Assembly: GCF_002208135.1 (NCBI RefSeq)
Contig: NZ_CP021646.1
Coordinates: 3,102,001 to 3,166,000 of the forward strand
Source of the DNA: Pseudoalteromonas piscicida
Lineage (GTDB): Bacteria; Pseudomonadota; Gammaproteobacteria; Enterobacterales; Alteromonadaceae
Length of the DNA: 64,000 bases
Direction: 5' to 3'
Shown here: positions 27,484 through 38,006 of the stretch, piece after piece
Numbering within the stretch: the first letter of the stretch is position 1
Layout of the letters: every line of letters starts with the position of its first letter
Made by a program: the position numbers and the translations under genes
The notes under the pieces: generated by a model
Seen by the model: only the letters and a program-made list of their open reading frames with translations
Databases searched by the model: none
What the model was told of the DNA's origin: nothing

Positions 27484-28548
27484 TTAACTTGTTCCTAAAC
27501 GCTCTCTCTGATAAGAGCCATCTTGCACATTCCTACACCATTCCTGGTTATCTAAATACCACTTAATGGCTTTTAAGATGCCAGTTTCAAATGTTTCTTC
27601 TGGCTGCCAGCCTAACTCTCTGTTGATCTTTGTCGCATCTATTGCGTAACGGACATCGTGCCCAGGCCTATCAGCTACAAATGTGATTAGTTCTTTGAAG
27701 TCTGACAAATTATTAGGCTTATCTTCAATCAGATCATTTAAATGGTTGCAAATCGTCGTGACAACTTCGATATTCTGCTTTTCGTTAAAGCCGCCAATAT
27801 TGTAAGTTTCACCCAGCTTTCCGTTGGTTACGACCTTGTATAGTGCACGGGCATGGTCTTCTACGAATAGCCAATCGCGAACTTGTTTACCATCGCCATA
27901 CACCGGAAGTTGTTTTCCCTCTAAAGCATTTAAAATAATCAAAGGAATCAACTTTTCGGGAAAATGATAAGGGCCGTAATTATTCGAACAGTTAGTTAGT
28001 ACTACTGGTAAGTTATATGTACGTTGCCATGCTCTGACTAGATGGTCTGAAGCAGCTTTTGATGCTGAGTATGGTGAACTCGGCTCATATGGAGTTTCTT
28101 CAGTGAACAGCCCTGTCTCACCCAAGTCACCATAAACTTCATCAGTAGAAATATGATGAAAACGAAAGAGCTCTTTATTTTCTTCCGTTAAAGTGCTGTA
28201 GTAGCTTCGCGCAGCTTCTAACAGCTCATAGGTGCCAACAACATTTGTTTGAATAAATTCACCCGGACCGTCAATTGAACGATCCACATGACTCTCAGCA
28301 GCTAAGTGCATAATGAAATCTGGCCGGTACTCATTAAACACTTCAAGTACCTTAGCGCGATCACAGATGTCACCCTGGATAAAATGATAACGCTCATTAC
28401 TTTCGATGGAGCGCAAAGATTCTAAGTTTCCTGCATAGGTTAATTTGTCGTAATTAACAACATTGTGCTCTGTTTCGTTTATCAAAAAGCGTACCAGGGC
28501 TGAACCAATAAAGCCTGCACCACCGGTTACAAAAATAGTTTTCCTCAT
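27484..28548 (-). CDS. rmlB: dTDP-glucose 4,6-dehydratase RmlB, 354 aa
   Basis: Second step of the dTDP-rhamnose pathway. [15 protein letters not shown] binds [14 protein letters not shown] has the Thr-Asp-Glu of the family and [12 protein letters not shown] the Tyr/Lys pair. The ATG at 28548 follows AGAGAAG and matches RmlB N-termini ([10 protein letters not shown]); an upstream in-frame start at 28578 would overlap rmlC. A second rmlB lies at 55923-56987. The two are clearly related but not identical, so they belong to separate modules. Confidence 0.95.
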   Translation of the reverse strand: MRKTIFVTGGAGFIGSALVRFLINETEHNVVNYDKLTYAGNLESLRSIESNERYHFIQGDICDRAKVLEVFNEYRPDFIMHLAAESHVDRSIDGPGEFIQTNVVGTYELLEAARSYYSTLTEENKELFRFHHISTDEVYGDLGETGLFTEETPYEPSSPYSASKAASDHLVRAWQRTYNLPVVLTNCSNNYGPYHFPEKLIPLIILNALEGKQLPVYGDGKQVRDWLFVEDHARALYKVVTNGKLGETYNIGGFNEKQNIEVVTTICNHLNDLIEDKPNNLSDFKELITFVADRPGHDVRYAIDATKINRELGWQPEETFETGILKAIKWYLDNQEWCRNVQDGSYQRERLGTS

Positions 28549-28561
28549 TACTTCTCTTCTC

Positions 28562-29107
28562 TTAAAACGTTGGTGCATTCGTAATTAGCAGGCCAGCCTC
28601 ATCTTTAGGAGAAAGAAGCGGCTTTTGCCCATTTGCTAAAGGCCACTGAATTTCCAATGCTGGATCATTCCAGAGTACGCTTTGCTCAAACTGCGGCGCG
28701 TAATAATCTGTGCATTTATAAACAAACTCTGCCGACTCACTCGTTACGTAAAAACCATGTGCAAAACCTTCTGGTACCCAAAGCTGGCGCTTATTTTCTG
28801 CGCTTAAAAAGACACCGACATGCTGTCCAAATGTCGGGCTGCTTTTACGCATATCTACTGCGACATCATAGACTTCACCTTGAGTTACTCGTACTAACTT
28901 GCCTTGTGTTTGTTCAGTTTGATAATGGAGTCCACGTAAGATCCCCTGAGCAGACTTGCTATGATTATCCTGAACGAACGTGACATTTGCTACATGTTCT
29001 TTAAACCACTCTTCTCTGAAGGTTTCCATGAAGAATCCTCGTTCATCACCAAACACTTTCGGCTCGAGAATTTTTACTTCAGGAATTTTTGTATCAATTA
29101 TATTCAT
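28562..29107 (-). CDS. rmlC: dTDP-4-dehydrorhamnose 3,5-epimerase RmlC, 181 aa
   Basis: Cupin-fold epimerase. [31 protein letters not shown] (catalytic His) and [11 protein letters not shown] are the standard RmlC motifs. Normal length. The start overlaps the rmlA stop codon by 4 bases. It is the only rmlC in the window, so only the left block can make L-rhamnose. Confidence 0.95.
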   Translation of the reverse strand: MNIIDTKIPEVKILEPKVFGDERGFFMETFREEWFKEHVANVTFVQDNHSKSAQGILRGLHYQTEQTQGKLVRVTQGEVYDVAVDMRKSSPTFGQHVGVFLSAENKRQLWVPEGFAHGFYVTSESAEFVYKCTDYYAPQFEQSVLWNDPALEIQWPLANGQKPLLSPKDEAGLLITNAPTF

Positions 29108-29988
29108 GAAAACACCTTATGAGTCAGTAAACTGAGAAGGTATTCGCCGTAGCCACTTTTTCGTAATGGCTCAGCCAAATCGCGCAACTGCTGTTCACTA
29201 ATGTAACCCATACGATACGCCACCTCTTCCGGACAATTAACTTTTAAGCCCTGACGCTTTTCAAGTGTTTCGATAAATTGCGCAGCTTGCAGTAAGCTAT
29301 CGTGAGTACCAGTATCTAACCAAGCTGTCCCACGACCCATAATTTCGACATTTAACGTACCTGCGTGGAGGTACTGCTCAATGACATCAGTAATCTCCAA
29401 TTCACCTCGCGCAGAAGGCTTAACATTCTTCGCGTATTCAATTACTTTATTATCAAAGAAATATAAACCAGGAACCGCATAATTTGATTTCGGTTGCAGC
29501 GGTTTTTCTTCTACTGAAATCGCTTTACCTGATTCATCAAATTCAACCACACCATATGCTTTAGGGTTGGCTACATGGTAACCAAATACAGTTCCACCTT
29601 CAGTCCGATTAGCCGCAGCTTGTAGAGATTTTACTAAATCATGACCATAAAACAGGTTGTCACCCAAAATTAAGGCAACATTTGAGTCTCCAATAAATGA
29701 CTCGCCTAGTAAAAAAGCTTGTGCTAAACCATCAGGAGAAGGCTGTACAACATATTCAATATTGATGCCCCAATCTTTTCCATCTCCTAAGAGCTCGTGA
29801 AATCTAATCTGCTCTGCCGGCGTAGTGATAATTAAAATGTCCTGAATACCGGCATTCATTAATGTTGCGATTGGGTAATACACCATTGGCTTATCATAGA
29901 CTGGCATCAACTGCTTACTGATAACCTTCGTTAATGGATATAATCGTGTACCACTTCCCCCAGCAAGGATGATCCCTTTATTTACCAT
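29104..29988 (-). CDS. rmlA: Glucose-1-phosphate thymidylyltransferase RmlA, 294 aa
   Basis: Makes dTDP-glucose. The signature [17 protein letters not shown] is at the N-terminus, with [11 protein letters not shown] and [14 protein letters not shown] further on. Normal length. First of the four adjacent rml genes, 4 bases after wecC. A second rmlA (55039-55926) serves the right block. Confidence 0.95.
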   Translation of the reverse strand: MVNKGIILAGGSGTRLYPLTKVISKQLMPVYDKPMVYYPIATLMNAGIQDILIITTPAEQIRFHELLGDGKDWGINIEYVVQPSPDGLAQAFLLGESFIGDSNVALILGDNLFYGHDLVKSLQAAANRTEGGTVFGYHVANPKAYGVVEFDESGKAISVEEKPLQPKSNYAVPGLYFFDNKVIEYAKNVKPSARGELEITDVIEQYLHAGTLNVEIMGRGTAWLDTGTHDSLLQAAQFIETLEKRQGLKVNCPEEVAYRMGYISEQQLRDLAEPLRKSGYGEYLLSLLTHKVFS

Positions 29989-29992
29989 GGTA

Positions 29993-31261
29993 TTACCTCA
30001 AAGCTCCAACAGTATCTAAAACGTGATTGCAGTTTTCAAAAGCTACCTTAGAAAACTCCTTATGATTAACCAAAATCACATGAAGATCCGCATCCTTTGC
30101 TGCACTTTCAAGGCTCGTCAACTTACAATCCGTCAAAGAGCTTGGTAACTGGTTGATATTAGGTTCAACGACCAATACCTCTCCTTTATGCAGCCTTCGT
30201 ATTTCTCCAGCAACCGTTAACGCAGGGCTTTCACGTAAATCGTCTATGTCAGGTTTAAAAGACAAACCGTAGCAAGCAACGGTGATAGACTCCATCGATG
30301 TATTTGGTGAATTTTGTAATATCTTAAATAATTCACCTTTCACTTTATCAATTACCCATTGAGGCTTAGCGTCATTCACAAGTCTTGCAGTATGAATTAT
30401 TTTGGACAGCTCCGGAGTTTTGCTTACAATAAACCAAGGGTCTACAGCGATACAATGCCCACCGACACCAGGCCCTGGCTGAAGAATATTTATTCGGGGG
30501 TGACGATTAGCTAAAGAGATTAACTCCCAGACATCGATATCTAACTGGTCGCAAAGCACAGAAAGCTCATTTGCAAATGCAATTTGAACATCTCGACAAG
30601 AGTTCTCGGTCAATTTGGCCATCTCGGCTGTTCTTGCATTCGTAACGACACACTCCCCGTTAACGAAGATTTTATAAAGGTCGATAGAGGCTTGAGAACA
30701 TTTAGCAGTCATTCCACCAATAACGCGATCGTTTTCAACCAGTTCACGGACTACATGTCCTGGCAGAACCCGTTCAGGGCAATGAGCAATCCGGATGTCA
30801 GAGTCCTCTCCACAGTCTTGCGGGAAACTTAGATCAGCTCTTGCCTCAGCTAACCACTCAGCCACTTTCTCAGTCGCGCCAACGGGTGATGTTGACTCAA
30901 GGATAACCAAGTCACCTTTTTTCAGAACCGGCGCAATCGCATCAGCAGCCGACTTAATATAAGTCAAATCAGGCTCTGGAATTTCTGAGCCATTATTTTT
31001 AAAAGGGGTAGGTACTGCTATTAAAAAAGCATCTGCAGGTTCAGGTTTTGTTGTCGCTTTTAGATAACCCTCAGTAACCGCTGCATGCACTATCATATCT
31101 AGCTCAGGTTCAATGATGTGGATTTCACCTCTATTGATTGTGTCTACGGCATGCTGATTAACATCCACACCAATTACTTTCTTTTTGCGAGAGGCAAACA
31201 TCGCTGCTGTTGGCAATCCAATGTAACCCAAGCCAACGACCGAAATTGTATTAAATGACAT
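29993..31261 (-). CDS. wecC: UDP-N-acetyl-D-mannosamine dehydrogenase WecC, 422 aa
   Basis: NAD-dependent two-fold oxidation of UDP-ManNAc to UDP-ManNAcA. Rossmann motif [14 protein letters not shown], the family [11 protein letters not shown], and the catalytic Cys270 in [15 protein letters not shown]. Full length. It follows wecB, which supplies the substrate, so the pair gives UDP-ManNAcA. The other two sugar dehydrogenases of the window (44522-45802, 38558-39724) are of different subfamilies. Confidence 0.93.
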   Translation of the reverse strand: MSFNTISVVGLGYIGLPTAAMFASRKKKVIGVDVNQHAVDTINRGEIHIIEPELDMIVHAAVTEGYLKATTKPEPADAFLIAVPTPFKNNGSEIPEPDLTYIKSAADAIAPVLKKGDLVILESTSPVGATEKVAEWLAEARADLSFPQDCGEDSDIRIAHCPERVLPGHVVRELVENDRVIGGMTAKCSQASIDLYKIFVNGECVVTNARTAEMAKLTENSCRDVQIAFANELSVLCDQLDIDVWELISLANRHPRINILQPGPGVGGHCIAVDPWFIVSKTPELSKIIHTARLVNDAKPQWVIDKVKGELFKILQNSPNTSMESITVACYGLSFKPDIDDLRESPALTVAGEIRRLHKGEVLVVEPNINQLPSSLTDCKLTSLESAAKDADLHVILVNHKEFSKVAFENCNHVLDTVGALR

Positions 31262-31305
31262 ACTTTCCCTTTGATATCTTGAAGTTTAAAACTGCTTACT
31301 ATTGT

Positions 31306-32421
31306 TTATTTAGCTAAAATATCGCAGATTCTTTTGCATGCATTTCCATCACCATAAGGGTTATGGGATCTGCTCATTTGCTCGTAGCTTTTCTCATTAA
31401 TTAGCAGTTGTTCTAAAGACGTGGTGATTGCTGCTACATCAGTCCCGACTAACTTTACTGTCCCAGCTTTTACAGCTTCAGGACGCTCAGTGGTATCGCG
31501 CATAACTAGAACTGGCTTGCCGAGGCTGGGCGCCTCTTCTTGGATACCACCAGAATCTGTTAAAATAACATGTGCTCTATTCATTAAATAAACAAAAGGC
31601 AAATATTGCTGAGGTTCTATTAAGTGAACATTGTCAATATCGCTTAAAATGCGATTAACTGGCTCTTGCACATTTGGATTTAAATGCACTGGATATAGGA
31701 TTTGACAGTTTGGATGCGCTTTTGCAGTCTTAGCCAGAGCTTCACAAATACGCTCAAATCCACCACCAAAGCTTTCTCTTCGGTGACCTGTAACTAAGAT
31801 AAGCTTTTTGCTCTCATCCAACATGGGGAATTGTGCAGCTAGAGTATTGCTTAGCTCGGAGTCTGTTTCTATTTGATGCTTAACCATTAGCAAAGCATCG
31901 ATCACTGTGTTACCCGTAACAAATATATTTTCATCATGGTAATTTTCAACTAGCAAGTTTTGTTTAGAGGTCTCAGTGGGAGCAAAGTGGTATCTGGTAA
32001 GCGCCCCTGTAAGCTTACGGTTTGCCTCTTCTGGCCATGGAGAGTATATATTGCCTGTACGTAAGCCTGCCTCGACATGACCAACTGAAATTTGTTCATA
32101 ATAAGCGGCTAAGCTTGCTGCAAATGTGGTTGCAGTATCGCCATGTACTAAGACCACATCTGGCTTAAACTCTTTAAGTACTGGAGTAAGCTCTAATAAA
32201 ATTCGGCTTGTCACTTCTGGTAGCGTCTGCCCGGCTTTCATTAGGTTTAAATCATAGTCAGGTGTAATTTTGAATAACTCTAAAACCTGATCTAACATCT
32301 CTCTGTGCTGTGCTGTAACACATACTTTGGCATCGAAGCGTACATCTTGCTTTAGAGCGTATACTAAAGGTGCCATTTTAATTGCTTCTGGTCTTGTTCC
32401 GAATACTGTAAGTACTTTCAC
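31306..32421 (-). CDS. wecB: UDP-N-acetylglucosamine 2-epimerase WecB, 371 aa
   Basis: Non-hydrolysing epimerase of UDP-GlcNAc to UDP-ManNAc. N-terminal [50 protein letters not shown] and [21 protein letters not shown] are all conserved. First gene of the left operon, with a 270-base leader between it and the 14-unit hairpin array; no clear promoter was picked out in that leader. Confidence 0.95.
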   Translation of the reverse strand: MKVLTVFGTRPEAIKMAPLVYALKQDVRFDAKVCVTAQHREMLDQVLELFKITPDYDLNLMKAGQTLPEVTSRILLELTPVLKEFKPDVVLVHGDTATTFAASLAAYYEQISVGHVEAGLRTGNIYSPWPEEANRKLTGALTRYHFAPTETSKQNLLVENYHDENIFVTGNTVIDALLMVKHQIETDSELSNTLAAQFPMLDESKKLILVTGHRRESFGGGFERICEALAKTAKAHPNCQILYPVHLNPNVQEPVNRILSDIDNVHLIEPQQYLPFVYLMNRAHVILTDSGGIQEEAPSLGKPVLVMRDTTERPEAVKAGTVKLVGTDVAAITTSLEQLLINEKSYEQMSRSHNPYGDGNACKRICDILAK

Positions 32422-32621
32422 AGAGTGTCCCTTTATTTTTTCTGCTGGTTTATTTAGAAATGCCGATTGGATGTTAGGAGGCTTTACTTGTCTTATTCAG
32501 TCTCTCTATTCATAACGCCCTATATCTTCATGCAGAGCTATTATTCTACGAATTAAATCCGCAGTTGAGTAACCTTGATTGGTTATCTTTCAATCTCAAC
32601 ATAATGCCACTTTATACACAT

Positions 32622-32677
32622 TGAGTTGTTATGTTGCACCAACTTCGGCTTGCCCTATGTCTCACAATAACAACTCA
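32622..32677. repeat. Long-loop inverted repeat in the wecB leader
   Basis: Perfect 11-base arms tgagttgttat (32622-32632) and ataacaactca (32667-32677) around 34 bases. No T run follows on either strand. It lies about 200 bases upstream of wecB, next to the hairpin array. Confidence 0.5.
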
Positions 32678-32688
32678 TCTTATTGATC

Positions 32689-33058
32689 ATAACATAAAGT
32701 CGTTGCTACGAGTCGTAACGTAAAGCCGTCCTACGGGTCGCGACATAAAGTCGCTGCTACAAGTCGTAACGTAAACTCGCTGCTACGGGTCGCGACATAA
32801 AGTCGCTGCTACGAGTCGTAACGTAAAGCCGTTCTACGGGTCGCGACATAAAGTCGCTGTTACGGGTCGTAACGTAAAGTCGTTGCTACGAGTCGTAACG
32901 TAAAGTCGTTCTACGGGTCGCGACATAAAGCCATTCTACGAGTCGCGACATAAAGTCGCTGCTACGAGTCGCGACATAAAGTCGCTGCTACGAGTCGTAA
33001 CGTAAAGCCGCTGCTACGGTCGTAACATAAAGTCGTTGCTACGGGTTGCAGCGACATA
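32689..33058. repeat. Tandem array of 14 hairpin units of 25-26 bases
   Basis: Directly repeated units between wzc and wecB. The two main types are a gcgacataaagtcgc type and a taacgtaaagtcgtt type, each followed by gctacg(a/g)g. Several copies carry tcctac or ttctac instead of gctac. All are in the same orientation, unlike the paired units at 2068-2790. There are no unique spacers. The array begins right after the wzc stop codon and separates the export operon from the left biosynthetic operon. Confidence 0.88.
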
Positions 33059-33063
33059 ACCTG

Positions 33064-35298
33064 CTATGCTTTATCTGACTTGTACTCGTAGTTGTAGTAG
33101 CCGTAGTAACCATAGGCATTAGTTGATTTACGAACAACACCGTTGAATACCACCCCTTTTACATCAATACCATTTTGCTCAAAACGATTTCGTGTAATTT
33201 CTAGCTCTTTTGCATGGTTTTGACCAAAACGGGTTACTAGTAATGTTGTGCCTGCATGCGCACTCACAATAGCAGGGTCTGTCACCGCTAAGATTGGAGG
33301 AGTATCAACAATAACTAAGTCGTACATTTTGCTCACTTCACCAATCAACTTGCTAAAGTTTTCATGCATTAGTAGCTCTGAAGGGTTAGGAGGTATTTGG
33401 CCTCGGGTCATTACTTGCAAATCTTCAACTTGGCTTGGCTTAATCACCTGCGCTAAATTCAATCGGCCAGAGAGGTAATCACTTAAACCGTCATCCCATT
33501 TCATGCCAAACTGAGTTTGCAGGTAGCCTTTACGCATATCAGCGTCAATAACAAGAATGCGTTTGCCACTTTGCGCCAGAACGGTTGCAAGGTTTACGGT
33601 AATAAAGGATTTACCCACGCCAGGACTTGGGCCTGAGATAGCGATAACATTGTTTTTTGCTTCTAGCATAGCAAAGTGTAGGCTTGTACGTAGGCTTCGT
33701 AGAGCTTCTATCGATAGGTCTGCTGGATTATCAATTGCCAATATTGATTTTGCTTTTGCTGTCTTGCCCTTACGCGCTTTGGCAAAACCTGTAAGCTTCA
33801 CTTGATAATCTGAGAAGGGTACACTGGCGTATACAGGTAAGCCCAACGCTTCAATTTCACTTGGGTCTTCAATCCCTTTATGCAGTGCTTTTTGAATAAG
33901 TACGATTGCAACCGCTAACATACCACCTAACATGGTAGCCATCACAACGATTAGTGCTTTTTTAGGCTTAACTGGTTGGGTTGTATTTACCTCTGCGTAA
34001 TCTACGATGCGAACATTACCCACCGTACCTGCACGTACAATATCTAATTCCTGAGTTTTTCCTAAAAGTAGAGTATAAATTTCATTGTTTACTTCTACAT
34101 CACGTTTTAAACGTAGTAGCTCACGCTGGGTTTCTGGCAAGCCTTGAACTTCACCAGCCAATTCGTTTCGTTGGCGCTTTACGGTATCAATTTGCTCTAC
34201 CACACCACGGTATGAGGGGTGTTCGCGTTTAAATTTACGACCAAGCTCTAAGCGTTTTAATTCTAGTTCTTGTAGTTTTGTTTCTAATGCAACTATTTGC
34301 TCTAAAACGCCTTGTGTTTCTAGGCTAATATCAATGGATTCTTGGCGAATTTGGTAATCGTTAAAGGCCTTTTCAGCGCGCTCTAAGTTACGCTTAACTT
34401 CTGGAAGCTGCACCTCTAAAAACTCAAGAGACTGCTGTGCCTCTGCGCTGTTACGTTCGACGTTACGGCGAACATAAATACTGGCAACTTTGTCTAATAC
34501 TTTTTCTGCGTAGGCTGGGGTTTTATCTTGAAGCGCAAGATTGATGATACCTGAGTCTTTGCCTTTTTCAGATGCAGATATAGCACTTTGTAAGTCTAAT
34601 ATCGTTTGTAATCTGTTTCGTTTTACAATTGAGAATTCAGTACCAGGTCGTGCAATAAGTGTTTTGATGGTTAATTCAAACTGCCCTGCTTTAATCTCTT
34701 GCCCAACTTTACCAGAAAGCATTTCTTCATCATCTGCATTTAGTAGAACAAAACTGTCATCAGTTTGCGCCAATAAAGTGAACTCTGTTCCCTCAGCGCT
34801 TTTAGGCACTCTAAACCGGTGGATCTCTACTTTTTCACCGCCCCACGCATAAGAGATTGCGCCAAAGCTTGCTTCCGCAACTTCACCTTCAGTTTGTGGT
34901 ACGAACTTACGAAAGCTTCGCCCCCCTAATAAAGGAAACAATTTTGGTTCTACTACTATATCTAGATTAAGCGTATCTACCGCCTCACCTATAATACTTC
35001 TTGATTTGAGTAACTCGATTTCGGTTACCGCAGCGGAAGTACTTTCAAACATGCCAGACATGTCGTCAAAGCCAGGCACTGAACCACCTTTTTCTTCTAC
35101 CTGTACCATTGCGGTTGCTTGGTAGATTGGCGTGCTAAATATGGCGTAAGCTACACCTAGCAGCATAAATAAAGATGTAATACCGGCAATAAACCATTTA
35201 GCGTCTAATAAGGCACCAAATAGTGCCATTAAGTCGATCTCTTGCGTATCTTCTTGTTTAGATTTTTGCGGAGAAATTAGATTTGGCTGAGCATTCAT
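33064..35298 (-). CDS. wzc: Wzc-type polysaccharide co-polymerase and BY-kinase, 744 aa
   Basis: Inner-membrane tyrosine autokinase controlling chain length and export. An N-terminal Wzz domain has a first membrane helix near residues 40-60 and a second near 450-470, with a periplasmic coiled coil between. The cytoplasmic kinase has Walker A GPSPGVGKSFITV (about 555), Walker A' LVIDADMRKG and Walker B LVIVDTPPI. The C-terminus is a Tyr cluster (YGYYGYYNYEY), the phosphorylation target. The ATG at 35298 is preferred over an upstream in-frame start (35331) that would overlap wzb. The Wzb phosphatase gene precedes it. Confidence 0.93.
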   Translation of the reverse strand: MNAQPNLISPQKSKQEDTQEIDLMALFGALLDAKWFIAGITSLFMLLGVAYAIFSTPIYQATAMVQVEEKGGSVPGFDDMSGMFESTSAAVTEIELLKSRSIIGEAVDTLNLDIVVEPKLFPLLGGRSFRKFVPQTEGEVAEASFGAISYAWGGEKVEIHRFRVPKSAEGTEFTLLAQTDDSFVLLNADDEEMLSGKVGQEIKAGQFELTIKTLIARPGTEFSIVKRNRLQTILDLQSAISASEKGKDSGIINLALQDKTPAYAEKVLDKVASIYVRRNVERNSAEAQQSLEFLEVQLPEVKRNLERAEKAFNDYQIRQESIDISLETQGVLEQIVALETKLQELELKRLELGRKFKREHPSYRGVVEQIDTVKRQRNELAGEVQGLPETQRELLRLKRDVEVNNEIYTLLLGKTQELDIVRAGTVGNVRIVDYAEVNTTQPVKPKKALIVVMATMLGGMLAVAIVLIQKALHKGIEDPSEIEALGLPVYASVPFSDYQVKLTGFAKARKGKTAKAKSILAIDNPADLSIEALRSLRTSLHFAMLEAKNNVIAISGPSPGVGKSFITVNLATVLAQSGKRILVIDADMRKGYLQTQFGMKWDDGLSDYLSGRLNLAQVIKPSQVEDLQVMTRGQIPPNPSELLMHENFSKLIGEVSKMYDLVIVDTPPILAVTDPAIVSAHAGTTLLVTRFGQNHAKELEITRNRFEQNGIDVKGVVFNGVVRKSTNAYGYYGYYNYEYKSDKA

Positions 35299-35312
35299 AT
35301 ACTCGCAATTCC

Positions 35313-35747
35313 TTATAAATACTGTTGCCAAGCGCTGCAGGCGCTATCGATAAGCTCATACACGTGTTCAAACGCTTCTTTAGATTGGCGGTAAGGATCG
35401 GGGATTTCTTTATCGCCAATCCACTTACCAAGTAAAAAGGTTTTACCGCGAGCTTGAGGGTAACGGCTACATAAGTCATCAAGGTGCCTATGTTCCATTA
35501 CTAAAATGAGACTGTTTTGCGCAACAAGCGTACCACTGAGCTGGCGACCTTGATGCTCACTCATGTTGATACCTTGCGCCTTAGTAAGTTCTTGTGCCAT
35601 TGCATCGGCAGATTTACCCTCTAACGCGGTTAAGCCCGCCGATGACACTTGAATATTCTTACCCGCCAATTTGCTTTTTAAAACATATTCTGCGGTTGGA
35701 CTACGGCAAATATTGCCAGCGCAAACCATTAATACACTATCAAACAT
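35313..35747 (-). CDS. wzb: Low-molecular-weight protein tyrosine phosphatase Wzb, 144 aa
   Basis: Dephosphorylates the Wzc tyrosine cluster. The P-loop CAGNICRS (Cys9 to Arg14) is at the N-terminus and the general acid Asp is in IPDPYRQ. Standard length. The ATG at 35747 fits family N-termini; an upstream TTG would add two residues. It lies between wza and wzc in the classical order. Confidence 0.93.
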   Translation of the reverse strand: MFDSVLMVCAGNICRSPTAEYVLKSKLAGKNIQVSSAGLTALEGKSADAMAQELTKAQGINMSEHQGRQLSGTLVAQNSLILVMEHRHLDDLCSRYPQARGKTFLLGKWIGDKEIPDPYRQSKEAFEHVYELIDSACSAWQQYL

Positions 35748-35758
35748 GAGCAATCACA

Positions 35759-36874
35759 CTATTGATTTTCAATATCTTGAATTGCATCCACAGTTGATAG
35801 CGAAGGCAATAGTAAGCTTATAACTTTGTTCCAGCGAGCAAGTGGTGCGCTGGTAACGTACACAATATCTTGAGGCTGCAGTTCAAATTGCTCTGCAAGT
35901 ACCAATGAGGCAACATTTTTTGCGTGCAGTTGATATACATCTGCAAGCACGCCGTCTTTTTGTAGGTCGCGTTTACGCAGTACAAAAACACCATTAGCAT
36001 CAGCTGTGCGCTCATTAAAGCCACCTACTTCCGTAAGTGCTTCGGCTAGACTCAAACCATAGCGGTTTACGTCTACTTTGCCTGCTTTAATTACATCACC
36101 TAAAACATAAACATTACGTTTGTCGTTGCGGCTGATATGAATGATATCACCATGCTGCAACAAACGGTTTTGTGAAATATCACCCTCAGCATAGAAATCA
36201 TCGAGTTGAATAACCTCTGTTTTCTCACCGCGAGTAAAAGTTACGGTTTCCCAATCAGCACTTTCTGTTAAGCCGCCGGCTTGGTTTATTGCATCAATTA
36301 GCGTGACTGGCGTTTCCGTGATTGGGTATACACCCGGTTTTGTTACCTCGCCGGTTACGTATGTTTTTTGACTTCTAAAACCAACCACTTTTACGTCTAT
36401 TTGTGGTTCTTCAATAACACGGCTTAAGCGTTTAGTAAGATCTTCACGTAACTCATTTACTGTTCTACCTGCTGCCGGAACTTTTGGGGCGTAGGCAAAA
36501 TTAATAGTGCCGTCGGCTTGAACACGGAAACCATCAAACTCGGCTGTTCTTTGTACCGCAGCCGGGATTGTAAGTTCAGGGTGATCCCAAACGCCAATTG
36601 TAATGACATCCCCAACACCTAAACGATATTCATAGTTTGAGACATCGATACCAGCAAGTGACGAACGGTCAATTTTTTTGGCTTGTTTGATTTTGTGCTC
36701 TTGAACTAACTGAGAGTCGATGATGTGAATATTTACTTTTTCTAAGTCGCGTTCTAGATTTGCTGTTTGTTCACCAGAGCCGATCCCTTCAAAATGGCCA
36801 CCAGGAACAAGTGTACAGCCGCTCATTGTCATCAGAACGGCTGAAGCAATGATAGTTTTACAGCGTAGCGCCAT
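35759..36874 (-). CDS. wza: Outer-membrane polysaccharide export lipoprotein Wza, 371 aa
   Basis: The N-terminal lipoprotein signal ends in MTMSGC. A poly-export domain follows (YRLGVGDVITIGVWDHPEL), then SLBB-type domains (VTGEVTKPGVYPI; VYVLGDVIKAGKVDVNRYGL), and a C-terminal amphipathic helix that in Wza forms the outer-membrane pore. The ATG at 36874 follows GGAAG; the in-frame extension to 36949 has no signal-peptide logic and is rejected. First gene of the wza-wzb-wzc operon. Confidence 0.92.
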   Translation of the reverse strand: MALRCKTIIASAVLMTMSGCTLVPGGHFEGIGSGEQTANLERDLEKVNIHIIDSQLVQEHKIKQAKKIDRSSLAGIDVSNYEYRLGVGDVITIGVWDHPELTIPAAVQRTAEFDGFRVQADGTINFAYAPKVPAAGRTVNELREDLTKRLSRVIEEPQIDVKVVGFRSQKTYVTGEVTKPGVYPITETPVTLIDAINQAGGLTESADWETVTFTRGEKTEVIQLDDFYAEGDISQNRLLQHGDIIHISRNDKRNVYVLGDVIKAGKVDVNRYGLSLAEALTEVGGFNERTADANGVFVLRKRDLQKDGVLADVYQLHAKNVASLVLAEQFELQPQDIVYVTSAPLARWNKVISLLLPSLSTVDAIQDIENQ

Positions 36875-36967
36875 TGTTTCTTCCCAAAAGTGTTGTAATC
36901 TTTTCTTTTCATTACTTTTATTGCCCTTTATTAAATAGTAGAGATGCAATAAAAATTTCGTGGGCTA

Positions 36968-36996
36968 ATTAAAGCATGCACGATTGTTAATCGCAA
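36968..36996 (-). promoter_or_regulatory. Candidate sigma-70 promoter of wza-wzb-wzc
   Basis: Minus strand: -35 TTGCGA (36991-36996), 17-base spacer, -10 TTTAAT (36968-36973, 5/6 match), giving a leader of about 90 bases before wza. A short inverted repeat cgattgttaatcg (36981-36993) overlaps the -35 and could be an operator. Confidence 0.5.
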
Positions 36997-37143
36997 GTGA
37001 GTACTAGGTTTTGCGCAAGATCTCACTCTATATTCTATGTTTTTACTTGAAGGTATGAATAAAAGCCTTTACCAAGTTTGAGTTCATTTTTTAGATTATT
37101 GTTTTTGTTATTTCTTAATTTGCAATTTAATCTTTGGTGCTTG

Positions 37144-37860
37144 GTCGCGGCGTCTGAGTTTGAACCATTTTGTCGCGACATAAAGTCGCTGCTACGACTA
37201 AGTCTGAACTATTCTGTCGCGGCGTAAAGTCGCTGCTACGGCATTCAGGCACGCTTCCACCCTCAGGTTGAGCTCCTAAATGCTGGTTTCGGTTTGAGTA
37301 AAAGATCGCGAGGTAAACTCGCTCCTACCACGTTGACCTAAGGTGTTTATGTCTTTGCGGTGTAAAGCCGCTGCTACGGCATTCAGGCACGCTTCCGCCC
37401 TTAGGTTGTAGCTCCTAAATGCTGGTTTTAGTTTTCGTAAGAGATCGCAAGGTAAACTCGCTCCTACCACGTTGACCTAAGGTGTTTATGTCTTTGCGGT
37501 GTAAAGCCGCGCCTGAATCAATCTGTCGCGACATAAAGTCGCTGCTACGGCATTTAAGCACGCTTCCGCCCTTAGGTTGCAGCTCCTAAATGCTGGTTTC
37601 GGTTTACGTGAAAGATCGCGAGGTAAACTCGCTCCTACCACGTTGACCTAAGGTGTTTATGTCTTTGCGGTGTAAAGCCGCGCCTGAACCATTCTGTCGC
37701 GGCGTAAAGCCGCTGCTACGGCATTCAGGCACGCTTCCGCCCTTAGGTTGCAGCTCCTAAATGCTGGTTTTAGTTTAAGTAAAAGATCGCGAGGTGAACT
37801 CGCTCCTACCACGTTAACCCCAGGTGATTATGTTTTTGCGACATAAAGTCGCTGCTACAA
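37144..37860. repeat. Composite tandem array, four units of about 139-171 bases
   Basis: Fills the gap between wza and rfaH, apart from the wza leader (36875-37143) and 150 bases downstream of rfaH in which nothing is recognised. The landmark gcattcaggcacgcttcc (or a variant) recurs at about 37241, 37380, 37550 and 37721. Each unit carries a gcggcgtaaagtcgctgcta-type hairpin, an unrelated segment with ttaggttgcagctcctaaat, a hairpin gcgaggtaaactcgc followed by tcctacc, and a third hairpin gcggtgtaaagccgc. Apparent frames inside it are not genes. Confidence 0.88.
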
Positions 37861-38006
37861 AATGGTTTGGGCTTTTAAATTACAGCTACAAAATTGCAAA
37901 CGTTCCGCTATGAGAATGTAATCTTTCTAACAACGTGAAGAAGTTTACAGTCAAACCAGAGTACACCCTTTTTATAACAAATAAATAAGAATAAAGGATG
38001 AAGTTT

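Noticed and set aside
32689..33058. Possible CRISPR array
   Set aside because: The units are contiguous, vary in sequence and have no unique spacers; no cas genes are near.
34977..34984. Exact ops octamer GGCGGTAG on the minus strand
   Set aside because: It lies inside the wzc coding sequence in a Gly-Glu-Ala-Val-Asp context, far from any leader, and is most likely a chance match.
37276..37470. 64-codon open frame upstream of wza
   Set aside because: It lies wholly inside the composite tandem repeat and has no ribosome site or family motif.
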